Source: Ectocarpus siliculosus
Lineage: Eukaryota > Sar > Phaeophyceae > Ectocarpales > Ectocarpaceae
Length of the DNA: 64,000 bases
Reading direction: 5' to 3'
Assembly (NCBI GenBank): GCA_000310025.1
Contig: FN649740.1
Coordinates: 668,381 to 732,380, forward strand
The position numbers and the translations under genes were made by a program. Below, piece after piece: positions 33,440-43,922 of this stretch. Position 1 is the first letter of the stretch. Each line of letters begins with the position of its first letter. Below the pieces are notes generated by a model. It made no database searches and was not told the DNA's origin. It was given only the letters and a program-made list of their open reading frames with translations.

Positions 33440-36400
33440 ATGGAAACTGTTTCGACCGAAATATCTACCACACGATTGAAAACTATCAGATGGTTGGTCA
33501 ACGTCATCGTGTCAATGGTCACGTTGCACCATGTTTTCGTCCTATTAGTGCGGTGACGGCCCCCGGCAGCAACAGGTACGCTCGTTTACTGCTGCTGTAC
33601 AGTAGACTTCGGTCTACCAGACCACCCGTTTTCGGAGCACGAAGGAATGTTTTCGCTCCCGTCAAGACAGCAGTGTGTAGTCCTCTGCCTTAGAAAGGCT
33701 TACCAAGACTACTCAGTCAGCAGACCCATCTTCACACGAATGTTTTTGGGCGCACTTAATTTGCACCAAGTGGTACGAACCTCGAGATACAACACCATGC
33801 ACCTACAGACCAACCTGTAGATTTGGTGCTGTCGCTCTCTTTGAGTGCCGTCGCGTTCCAAGGCCTTCCTCTCGAGTTTCGCTGAAAGACAAGCTCGAAA
33901 TTCCACTAAACATTACTGTACTGGTAACTAGAAGCTGGTTAAATACATCAGCGACATCCATACTAGTGCTGCTGTTCACATCCCTTGCGACACAGCTCAG
34001 CAGTCGCACAATACCGCACAATACCGATCCCATCTGTGCTCTCTTCCGAAACATTACTGTCCCTCTTCTGCAGCTGAACGAGGACAGGAGCCCCGCGGAA
34101 TGGATGAGAGTCGGGGACACGACGGGGGATGCTTTTCTGTGGTACACTGTCATGCTAGAGATCGCGAGTGCTTGCTGCAGCATCGTGTACATTACTTCAC
34201 ACGATGAAGACCAGGTGAGCAAATCAATGGTCTCAAGGGTGGACAAAAGCGGCCTCTACAAGTAGGAAGCTCTAGACTAGACTATAGGACTGCTGTCAAA
34301 TTTAATTGGGGTGCACGCGACTGGCACTTTGAGACCGTACAACAGTGAACCACCAAAAATCAACCGCCCACATTAAACGGACCGTCTACCAGCTGTTAAA
34401 CAGGTTCTGCTTTCCCACGGTAAGTCGCTGCCATTTTTTCACCTGCACATGTGCCCCCGGGGTTCTTCCACATTTCACACGCTTGTGTTCCCGCCCTCTC
34501 GTCCTCTGCCCTCCTTCTCGCTCCAACCCCGACCACAGCTCTTGTGGAAAACCGACTGCTGGGGGAGGTGGACGTCTCTTTCGGACGCCGAGGACGTCCA
34601 GTTTGTCGAGTTCGACACTCACATCGGCTGGCAACAGTACGGCAAGGTTGACAAGCTGGGGCTCCTTTCGGAGCTCAGCGAGAGCACCGCCGTCATGGGC
34701 AGCCTGGCGGGCGGCATGCATGGCTTGGTCATCATCATCGCGTGCGTGTTCTTCTTCTTCTCTTCGTCCGCGCTGTGGCTGAGCTACTTCGACTTCTGCT
34801 GCAGTCGACAGACACCGACCCATGAGGGGAAGGTGGGGCCAAAGGAGGGCCAGAAGACGAAGCCCGCCATGCGCGACCACCCCCTTGTTCTTGCCCGGGA
34901 CTGTCACCGGTGGATGTTCGTGATGGCGGCGAGTTATATCCTCGCCGGCCTTTGGTGCTTCGGGGTGGGGTGCATTGGGTTCTACGTTGTTATCATGGGG
35001 GACTTCACGGACGGGCTCCAGGTGCTGTTATGGTCGTCGAACTTTGTTGTTTTTCTATATTCGTTATTGTGTGAGCATGAACATCGCTCCCACTATGTAC
35101 TACGCCCAGTGCTTCCGCATCACAAGCTGATCATGTGGCGTGTGGGCAGGGATGAATCTCCTCGTCACCGACGAACGCCAAAATAAAACACACCCAAGCA
35201 AGCGATACTGGAAACATCACCAACATAGACTTCGCGATCCTACCAGGAACTAAATTGCCAAGATTCGGCGCTGATAGACCTTCTTTCAGAGCATTCGTGC
35301 TGTGAGGGTCGCCACTAAGGATCTACCACAGCGTTGAACAACAGGTGTTTGTTACCGCCACTAAAGGCTTTGCTCCACCACAGACAGCGTGTGTCTCGTA
35401 GGCTAGAAGGATCGGAGTTTGGTTCTGGACAATGACACAGCACGCAGCATCCTCGCGACCACCCGTTCAAAGGCCATAAGACAGTACCACAAATGTAACC
35501 GTCTCACCACTCCCTCCCACTCGTCCCTGTCTCCCTTCCCGCCCTCCGCTCCCTTCTGAAACGCTGTACATATTCCCTCACACCAACGTCGTCCACACCA
35601 CACAAGGATACCATAAGCGGTTGGGGCGAGAGTGTGTCGTGCACGGAGCCCCAGACTAGCCCCCGCTACGGCTTCTTCGCGAACGGGCTGTCCATCTTGC
35701 TTTTCTTCGGAGGCGGGACCATCATCTTGTACAAGACCTACGTCTCCGACCGCGAGCTAAGCGAGGCGGTAGAGATGTGGAAGAACGACCGCGCGGAGAT
35801 GGCCGAGATGGAGGCACGACTGGCCATGATCAGGAAGAAGGAGGACTACAAGGCTCAGGTTGCTTCCGCCGCCGCGTCCGCCGCGAGCCCGGTGCCCATC
35901 TTCAAGAGCAGGAAGTCGCAGAATAACGCACCCTCCTCCTTCTCACCCTCGCCAACGGCAGCCAGCAGCAGGAACGGGTACCACGCCAACCCTTCTGACT
36001 TGGATGACATGCTGCCTCTTTCTCCGCCCGACCTAGTCTCTCCCCCTTCTTCCGCCGGCACCGCCTCCACTGCCGAAGGGTGGGACGGGCGCCACAAGCG
36101 GATGGCCACCAAGGCGGCTTTCTCTCCCAAAGATCTGGAGCATGACGAGCAGTCCGTCGGCAGCACTGCCGATACCCCGCGGGATCCTCGACAGTCTCCG
36201 TCGTTGTCTTTCTTGGAGTCATCGCTCTTGCAGTCCCCCGAGCCGCAGGTATCCAACATCGATCGGGACCTGGAGCTTGGGTCGGGATCAGCGGCGGCCC
36301 CTGTTGACGACGATCTGCCGCCACCGCCAGGGTGGGAGGTCAGGACTACTCCTATGGGGGACAAGTGAGTTTGGGAAGAGCATGGTGTCCTTCGGTTGGT

Positions 36401-36903
36401 TGCGGGTAGTGTTGGCGGTCCGTTTCCTGAACACAACAAGAACAGCCTGAGTATATGAGTATCGTGTGCTGTGCATACGTGATACAGCACTATATATATG
36501 ATGTTGATATGTATATCTTGTTAGCCTTCAATGCGCTGCTCGATAAGGTTCTGGAGAGGAACCATCAGGTTTTCTCGTTTGTTGAAGGGCGCGGCTATCG
36601 TTGTTTGAGCTTTCCGCAGAACGTACTCCCCAACCGCTCCACGCGTTAACGAGGGACGTCTACCGCTCGTCCGATCTATCTGTTTTCCCAAGGCTTGGAT
36701 CGTGTCGACTTACGTTTTCGTTTCTATCTTGTAGCGCATAGTAGAACTTGCCGCCTGCGTCTCGCCCACCTTCATATATCTTTCTGTGTCTCGCCTCTCA
36801 AAATCTGTGCACGTGTCTCGCATCTGATGGAAAACAAATATCCACACGCAGGTTCTGGGTGAACATTGCGACCAAGAATGTGTCCTGGGATCGGCCCACT
36901 TGA
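33440..36903 (+). CDS. Multi-pass membrane protein with C-terminal WW domain
   Basis: Exons 33440-33552, 33809-34214, 34539-35021, 35655-36364 and 36852-36903 join in phase to 587 codons plus stop. The donor after 35021 (gtgctg) is weak. Membrane helices lie near residues 18-37, 145-166, 235-257, 299-325 and 341-360. Residues 65-120 hold several N-glycosylation sequons (NIT, NTS, NIT). After the last helix come a charged coiled coil (about 365-400), a long Ser/Pro linker and, at the very C-terminus, LPPPPGWEVRTTPMGDK followed after the last intron by FWVNIATKNVSWDRPT. This has both tryptophans, the aromatic pair, the Asn and the final Pro of a WW domain, which binds proline-rich peptides (family knowledge). 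Coil, linker and WW domain are inferred to face the cytosol. The 5' end is uncertain because the upstream frame at 33031 may belong to it. The family of the membrane part is not recognised. Confidence 0.7.
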
Positions 36904-38034
36904 AGACACCATAACCGCGGCTCGTCAAGTGGAAATGGTTCAACAGCAGCACTGCATCGAAAACCGGTGAAAACGCAACAACTTTACCATCAGCCAGGTC
37001 AAACGGACATGGTTATCAATAGGTTGTGGGTGTTAACCTCGGCGCACAGCCGTCTTGAAGGGTAACCACCTTTTGTCAGGAGGCTCTTGAAGTGCGAGTT
37101 TTTTTCCATGGCGAGGTTGTTCAATGCGATTTTTTTTAAGGCAGTTGGTTGAGGTCTGTCTCACGTATTGTTCTTGTTGCCAGAAGGTGTTCCTTGTCGC
37201 CAGAAGGCTAAGTAAGGTTGAGGCAAAAGCGAATGCCGAAGGAGCCTTTGTCATGCTCATTGTACTACTTGAAGTATGTTTTTTTGTGACAGGTTGGAAG
37301 TTGTCCGTTTGTAAACGAAATCGATGTTCGTACATGGGCACGGAAGGGGTGAGCAGCGTGCTGTTGGACCAATTACATCGTGAGGTTGTTTCCGAAGCCT
37401 TGAACCGACGACCGACGACCGAAAGCTGTAGGCTAGTCGTTCTATTTGCGGAAGGGACGACGGTCGAGATTCCAAGAATCCGGCACATGCTTCTGACAGA
37501 GAGGGAGGGGGGGGGCGGGGCTGGGAGGCATTGTGTCAGGCCAAGCGCTGCTGTTTTGAAAGGAATTCGGTCTCTAGACTAGAAAAATAATGTGGATGGA
37601 GGCGATCGGCACGTTCGGGATTGGGCATGGGCATGCGCACCCTGTCCTCTATGGCTGGTCGGAAGGTCTTTGGAGGGTATCGACGCGATGTGGTGGCGTC
37701 CCTCCGTCTCTCGGAGTCCTTCCCTCTTGTCTAGAGTGAGTGTTCTCGCGTGCAGCGTCTACTTTGTACTTCTAGAACTATGCCACCTCAGGGCATCCTT
37801 CCATGTTTCGTTGAACGAGGTCGAATCTTGTTCGTTTGATTGATTTATGTATCCCTTTGGTGGCACGTTATCTGTCAATGCCTCCTGTGGATTGCCCACG
37901 GTGAGTCCACGCCATCGGGATTCGGGTTGAGACTCTTATTTGTATTTTTCTTGGTAGAAATCGTGATTTCGTGTCGTATGCACTAGAAGTGATAGTCTAC
38001 ATGTTTTCAGAGGCGGTATTGACGTGCACGGGTC
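36904..38034. other. 3' flank of the WW gene; one doubtful frame
   Basis: A 152-codon plus frame at 37124-37582 (MRFFLRQLVEVCLTYCSCCQ start) is hydrophobic at first and then ordinary in composition. It has no domain, no splice support and no neighbouring exon, so I do not call it a gene. Nothing else was seen. Confidence 0.4.
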
Positions 38035-38112
38035 GCCCCCGTGGTCGAGTAATGGTTAAACCTCGGAAACCTACTTTGGAGCAGGTTTTGGGTTCGATTC
38101 TCCCGTTGGAGG
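38035..38112 (+). repeat. tRNA-like sequence (Pol III A and B boxes), probably a tRNA-derived element
   Basis: tggtcgagtaatgg followed 48 bp later by gggttcgattctccc matches the spacing and consensus of tRNA internal promoters (A box TRGYnnARnnG, B box GGTTCGAnTCC). However, no clean acceptor or D stem can be folded, so this is not an intact tRNA. A tRNA-derived SINE head or a decayed tRNA is more likely. Confidence 0.4.
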
Positions 38113-39766
38113 GTTCTCTTTGCCAACATTTTGCGGTGGCAAACGGCATATTTCCTAAGTATACACACCTCTTGGGGGTCAACAAAGGCACGGGACGACT
38201 GGACCCTTCTCGCGATAAAAAACCAACACCCAAGTACTGCAGGAGGAACCGTGGGGCAACAAAAAAAAACTGTGTGACCTTGCCCCTGTGGGACCCCGGG
38301 GTGACACACCGAGGACACACCGAGAAACGTGTGAACCGGCGCCACAACGTATGGGAACAACACACACACAAATCCGGTAGGGCGAGTGTCCCGAATATCG
38401 GTCGGAAAAACATGGCGAACCACAATCTTCGTTTGGCGAATGTTGCGACTTTTAGTCTAGTCCCCTCGAGAACATATACCCCCCCCCGTGCTTTGCCTTC
38501 ATTGCCTGTTCGGAGTGGAAAACAGAAAACATTGACCACCTCTTCTTCACCAGCCCGCAATAGTTTTTGCCCCTTGTCTGACCGCGGCATCGCGAGCCTA
38601 AACAAAATGCAAGATATGGAAATTAAGCCTTTGGAAATAACAAAATTCCTACTACATAGTAGAAGAGCCATCCTCGCTCGTAGCTGGTACAGCGCCAAAA
38701 GAGAGATCCCCCAAATAGCATCTCAACAACCATCCAACCACAACCATCCAAGACAGCTACATGGCGAGATACAAAATGAAAAACACATCGGTAAGGTAAG
38801 TAGGCACTACACACCAGGACGTTGCACATGCGCGCGATGTGAACGTTACCAAAACGACAAGCTCATGCCCCTCATGAACACGACAGAAACAACGGACCCC
38901 ATCTTGCTCAGATATGATACTATACGGCAACACTCGTCTTATGTTGCACCCGTGTTCCGCCAGCGCCTTACCGGTATATTTTTTGTCTCGTGGGTGTAGC
39001 CAAGCTCTGACACGTACTGACGGTATGCTGCTGCGTTAGACATCCCGTGGGATGTGAAAAGAAAGAGTGGAAATCATTGCGCGGCAACAGCGTTCCGTTT
39101 TGCTCGCTTCGCTCACTACGCCCCAATGGGCAGACAGACAGACAAGACAGACACAGGCAAGACACCCAACCCTACAACCCCCCAGTATTTTCCGCAAGTC
39201 ACATAAAGTACTACTAGTAGTATACAGGTGCGCTGGCTGCTGGAGAAGTTATTATAGCATACGAACGAGCTACGGTGATTCGATCACAACCGTCCAAAGG
39301 CCACGCTACTGCTGTGTCCGCGCCACACATCGATGACTTATGATCTTATGATTTGTACAAAACCCGTTTAGAAAACTCGCCCAACGGGCGCCCTATCAAC
39401 ATGCGTCCCCACAAGAATAAAATACAAAACAATATGTCTGGTCGACAGGTACGACAGGTGAAACTCGTGCTGACCCTGATTGGTCCTCTGGCGAGCCCGT
39501 GAAATTGACCCGGACTCACGTTTGCGCCGACCCCGCCCCCCGCACTACAACAAACCAGAAGACCGAGACAGTCGCTCGGAGACGCTCTGTGGACGCGCAT
39601 CGTTGCATAGCGTTGATCGTGCCGCTTTTTCTTTACCGCCCAAAACGTGGGATCATCGTATGTACAAAGAGAGCGCTAATATGTATTGCTAGCGCAACGT
39701 GGACATGGGCTTTTCAGGACGAGCGAAACCGACGGCTCTCGCGACGTCAGGGCGATGCCGCGAGCA
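38113..39766. other. No supportable gene
   Basis: A 342-codon plus frame covers 37971-38999 but has no domain or regular codon bias, and it runs through the tRNA-like sequence. It is considered chance or part of a repeat. A few R/H/C-rich patches are suggestive of old mobile-element coding sequence but are unassignable. Confidence 0.35.
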
Positions 39767-40958
39767 CTACCGTTGCCGAGGAGGGTACATCTCGTCCCAG
39801 GCATCGGCGAGAGCTTCTCCGGTCACCAGCCCCTCGCCACCGCCACCCCCGTCCCTCGGCGGGCGCGCCAGCACCGGCACAAAGCTCAGAGCGCGCGCCC
39901 GTCTCCACCCTCTACCAAGCGGGCGACTCCACCTCTTTGGCACGAGCGTGCCGCCGTTGTCCAGCCAGCGCAGCGAGCGCGCCGCCCCAACCCCGATGGC
40001 GATGGGCACGAACACTCCCCCGAGGGCAACCGCCGCTCCCCACAACACCACAAGGGCAGCCAGGCGGGCCTCCCGCTGGAGCTTCGCCGGCGGCTTCGGG
40101 TCGCCTCCTTCGGATGTCGGGGGTTGTTGCCCGTTGCCCGAAGCAGGCGTCCCTCCTGTCGCGGTCGCGGTCGCGGTCGCGAAGACATCATCGACAGGGA
40201 AAAAGCCGCGCTGGACCATGGAGTTGCGCAGGGCGAGTACCTCTTCCCTGAGATCGGCGTTGGATACCCGGAGCTGGACAGGGCGAGGGGGAAAGGAACG
40301 TTGGGGGGGGGCGTCAGGATAAAGAAGGGGTCTGAGGGAGGAGGGGGCGAGGAGACTCTCATATGCTACATGTACTTCTGCTTGGCCCCGGTGTCTACCG
40401 TCAAGTAGCTATACTGTAACCGAGTGGTGTGAGACAAGAGCAGCGATGGGTGCTAAGGTGGGACGGAACGGTGAGGTAGGTCAGGGTCGGTAAGGTACTT
40501 TGATAGGGGGTCGTGGGGGTCGCGATCTGTGGTTGGATTGCGAATGGCAGCCGACCACGCGTGGGAGCAACACGGCCATAGCAATCATCAGGCCGCTTGG
40601 ACGGACACCAAGTGGACTGACTGCGCTTGGCTTCCGCGTAACGGTCAGTCAGTCACACCTAGGTAACTGCAATACGAGGTAAGTGTCAAGCTAGGCTTTC
40701 TCGTCCACAGATCAAACAAAACAAGCACGTACTTCTTTGTTTACATGCTAACGGGCGTGTGCAGTTAGTTCATCAACGCGGAAGAAGTGGTCCAAAAGCA
40801 GCCGTGCCTACCTTTAGAATATCGGCCCGGATGTCGTCGCGCGTAGACCTCCGCTTTGTCCCACCCGAAGGTGATGTGTTTCGCAAAGGAAGATTGAACC
40901 ACGATGCCATGATATCAGCAAGCCACGGCGTCTGTTCAAGTTGACACGCAGCGCCCAT
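39767..40958 (-). CDS. Small coiled-coil/membrane protein, two exons, function unknown
   Basis: Exon 1 is 40958-40812 (ATG; 49 codons ending RDDIRADILK, donor gtaggc). Exon 2 is 40273-39767, after a ctgtccag acceptor, opening LRVSNADLREEVLALRNSM and ending at a stop. Both sides are phase 0, giving 217 residues. The junction continues a heptad pattern of Leu/Ile/Val, so a short coiled coil spans the splice site, which supports the join. After an Ala/Thr/Pro-rich stretch comes a hydrophobic segment (about residues 117-145, LAALVVLWGAAVALGGVF), then a basic and a Gly-rich tail. A TGA lies upstream in frame with the ATG. It could sit in an organelle or internal membrane. I do not recognise the family. 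Confidence 0.5.
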
Positions 40959-41724
40959 GTCGACAGTTTTGAGAGTGTCGGGACAGGATATTCATGAACG
41001 CAAAGTTGAGGCGGATGTTGGCAAGAAATTGATTAACTCAGCAGATGTTGATGACGACATGTTCTCCCCACCAACAACATTCTAGACATGGCGACTCCGT
41101 CGCTCGCGGGGATCTTGACTGAAGTCTTTACTGCCGTGAGGATAGAAAGAAACCTGTTGAACTGATTCTTGTTGACTGAACGTACGAAAGCCCTACTCCA
41201 CGTCCTATACATTGCGAGACAAAGTGAATGCCATAGATGCACCATGCCTGCTGCAGTGGTTGTGCAGGAGGCGATCTTGAGTGCCGAGAAGCCACCGCCA
41301 AATCTCTAGCTTTCGCCCCGCCGCTCTTGCTACTATCGCCGTCGTTAGTCCTCGCAGCACCCAACCTCAGGACACCTGGCTTTGCGCTCGCAGCGCCGAA
41401 AACAAAGCCATCGGCCCCGCCCAAGATTGTAAGAAATCCTGAGCAGCACGAGCAGCAGCAGCGGCAGCAGCGGCAGCAACAACAACAATAGCACGGATGA
41501 GCGACTATCAACATGCGGAGAAACACCAGCTCGCAGTATTGATGACCTCAGTCGCGAAGTTCTTGCATAATATTGGCAGTCAAACACGAATGCTCCGGGT
41601 AAAGGCTCGAGCCGCCAGATGATAGCGCGGGCGTATGTAGTAGACCACCATGTCAGCCACTACTGCTCGTTGATTGCAGGTTTACCGTAGGCACGCGCCA
41701 GGGGTCAGTGGCACGGATCGCGCT

Positions 41725-43209
41725 GCAGTAGGTGTCCCGGTATAGTGCCGGTGTGTGTCCAGGGGGGTGGGCCGTGGGCCGGCACTATACCGGCTACCGG
41801 CACTATTCAGAATTGTGCTTTGATACACTATTCAGGGTCTAAAAATACCTCAATAGTGCGGGCTTGGCACTAGCTAGGACTGTTCGACTTCAGGGTGCAG
41901 CGCTTACGTTTTGCGGGGCTGACAGAGCACCAAACGAACGGTAACGGATCAACGGTGAGGTGGGCGACGTGGGCGGGCTTCTTTAAGTTTCGTGAGGCTG
42001 CTAGCCTATCGAAAACACTGCTTTCGTCACATTATGATAAACTTGACCAGATACATTTGTTGCTATATTGTTCTCTTCCCACCTCTGCACGCACTAAGGT
42101 GGCGAACGTCGCCGCTGCCTTTAAACCGTAGACCGTGCTGCCCGATCAAAAGGCACCTCGCTATCAAATGATCTATTGCTGTGGCAAGAAGGCCGTAGCA
42201 ACTTCAAAGGCGCGCCTCAACAGCGAAAGACAGACGCTCATCATGCACGCACCCGATGTACATCTGGAGGTACAACATGGATGTAGTGCTCCGTACATGA
42301 GCACAACAAAAGCAGGTGCAACCCAAAGGAGCATGAAGAAGAAAACAAACTCCCCTGTTCCTTCGAGAAAAAGCTAGAGACAAGACCCAAGCCTTCAGAA
42401 GCAAGAAAAACGACTGGCCAACCAAAAGACGCGTCGTCAGTCTCAGTGCGGTTGAAAACAGAAATTTCTCAAGGCCCTGCGCCGTGGGAGGGTGCCATGG
42501 AGGAGGCTGAGCTATTCTCCGGAAAAAAAGACAGAAGCGGTAGCAACAGAGGAGAACTGCGCGTGTCTACCATGGCTACTACATTGAACACGTGTTCGTT
42601 TCGGAGTGTTTTCGATCTTAATCCTTGCGTACTGACCACCCCACTACTCTCGTCACTAATATTTCCACTTTTTTGGGCGTTCATCTCTAGACTCTGGCCC
42701 CCTGCGGCGTTTGTTGTGAGGAAGGTTATCTGGCTCGAAACTCTTGTTCCCCTTACGCCACATTTTCCTCCTCTATCATGACGGCTATCCTTCGGTATTC
42801 TTTCCACACCCTTCGTCACCACCACCACCTTCCTTTTCGCCCGCCTCACTACTGAAATCCCAATCTATTGGCTGAATTTCTGTGGTGGAATTCGGTCGAT
42901 CGGTAAACCATGACATTCATATTTTTGAAGACGTATAACGCGTACCGACAGAAACCGAGTTAACTTGTAGCTCGTAAACCGGCTCCAAATCCTGTTGGTG
43001 TGGAAGGCTTGAGGCAAAAACAGGCTGTGTGGGGGTTGTGAACCGGCACTATTGAGGGGTTCCATAGTGCCTGAACCCGTACTAAGCGGGTAGCCCTAAA
43101 TAGTGCCGGTTTGGTACTATTCAGGCCTGTGTCTGTGCCGAGAAAATTTATCGGCACTATACCGAACTTTGACACTATTCAACCGGCACTATACCGGGAC
43201 ACCTACTGC
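41725..43209. mobile_element. Inverted-repeat element B (1,485 bp, perfect 28-bp TIRs)
   Basis: The left end, positions 41725-41752, starts GCAGTAGGTGTCCCGGTATA. The right end, 43182-43209, is its exact reverse complement. CGGCACTAT or its complement recurs about seven times within the first 100 and last 180 bp. Possible CTG is present on both sides if the element starts at CAGTAGG, so a 3-bp target duplication is possible but unproven. Interior frames (for example 42446-42781) resemble no transposase, so it is probably non-autonomous. The precise ends suggest fairly recent activity. Confidence 0.8.
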
Positions 43210-43922
43210 TGTATTTGAATAATTCGTTCGCTGCGCGGTTGTCTGGAAATGGCCGTATCGCCTTGCATCGCCCCTACTGCAGTGTTACTTGACACAAAAC
43301 TGAGCCGGCATAGGAGCCTTCGCAGGCTCAAATATCCACAAAGAAAACGAGCCAAAGGAGCTTCCCACGTTTTGCATATTTGGAAGCGCGAGGGAGAGGT
43401 GGAGAGGTGGAGAGGTGGAGATGGCGTGCGATGGTGCCCTATCAGGAAGCAACGTCGGTTCCTACCTCTACATAGTTTATCAGTTTGATGCGGTGCATTG
43501 CATCCCAAGTACAACTCCACAGCACGCCCAGATCAGAGGTTTAGACAGAACAGGATTCATCCACCCACCCAGCACATGAAGCAATTCCAGCACATGGAGA
43601 GGCCGCATTAAGATAGGCAGTCGAGACGATGCCTGTTGGTGTAGTGCTTCACGTATTAGCACACCGCCTTATCGTATCTTGCTTCCTCTCTTCTCGCTCT
43701 TGATGGCAAATTCCTCCTTCTATCTAACCGATTACAGCCCACTCCAAAGGCTTGACTCCCTCTCCAATGGGCGTAGTGTCTTGGCCTGGCGTTCCGACTG
43801 GACAAGATGCCCGGGCAAAGCACAAGCAAGTACCACACACGCACGTCCCAAGGAAGCAGTGCCAGGGGGGGTCAAGGTCTGCTTGGTTACTGCTGTAGGG
43901 GGGGTCAGCAAGCGGTGTACGC

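Noticed and set aside
37971-38999. 342-codon plus frame
   Set aside because: No recognisable domain, irregular composition, and it runs straight through a tRNA-like element. It is probably a chance frame.
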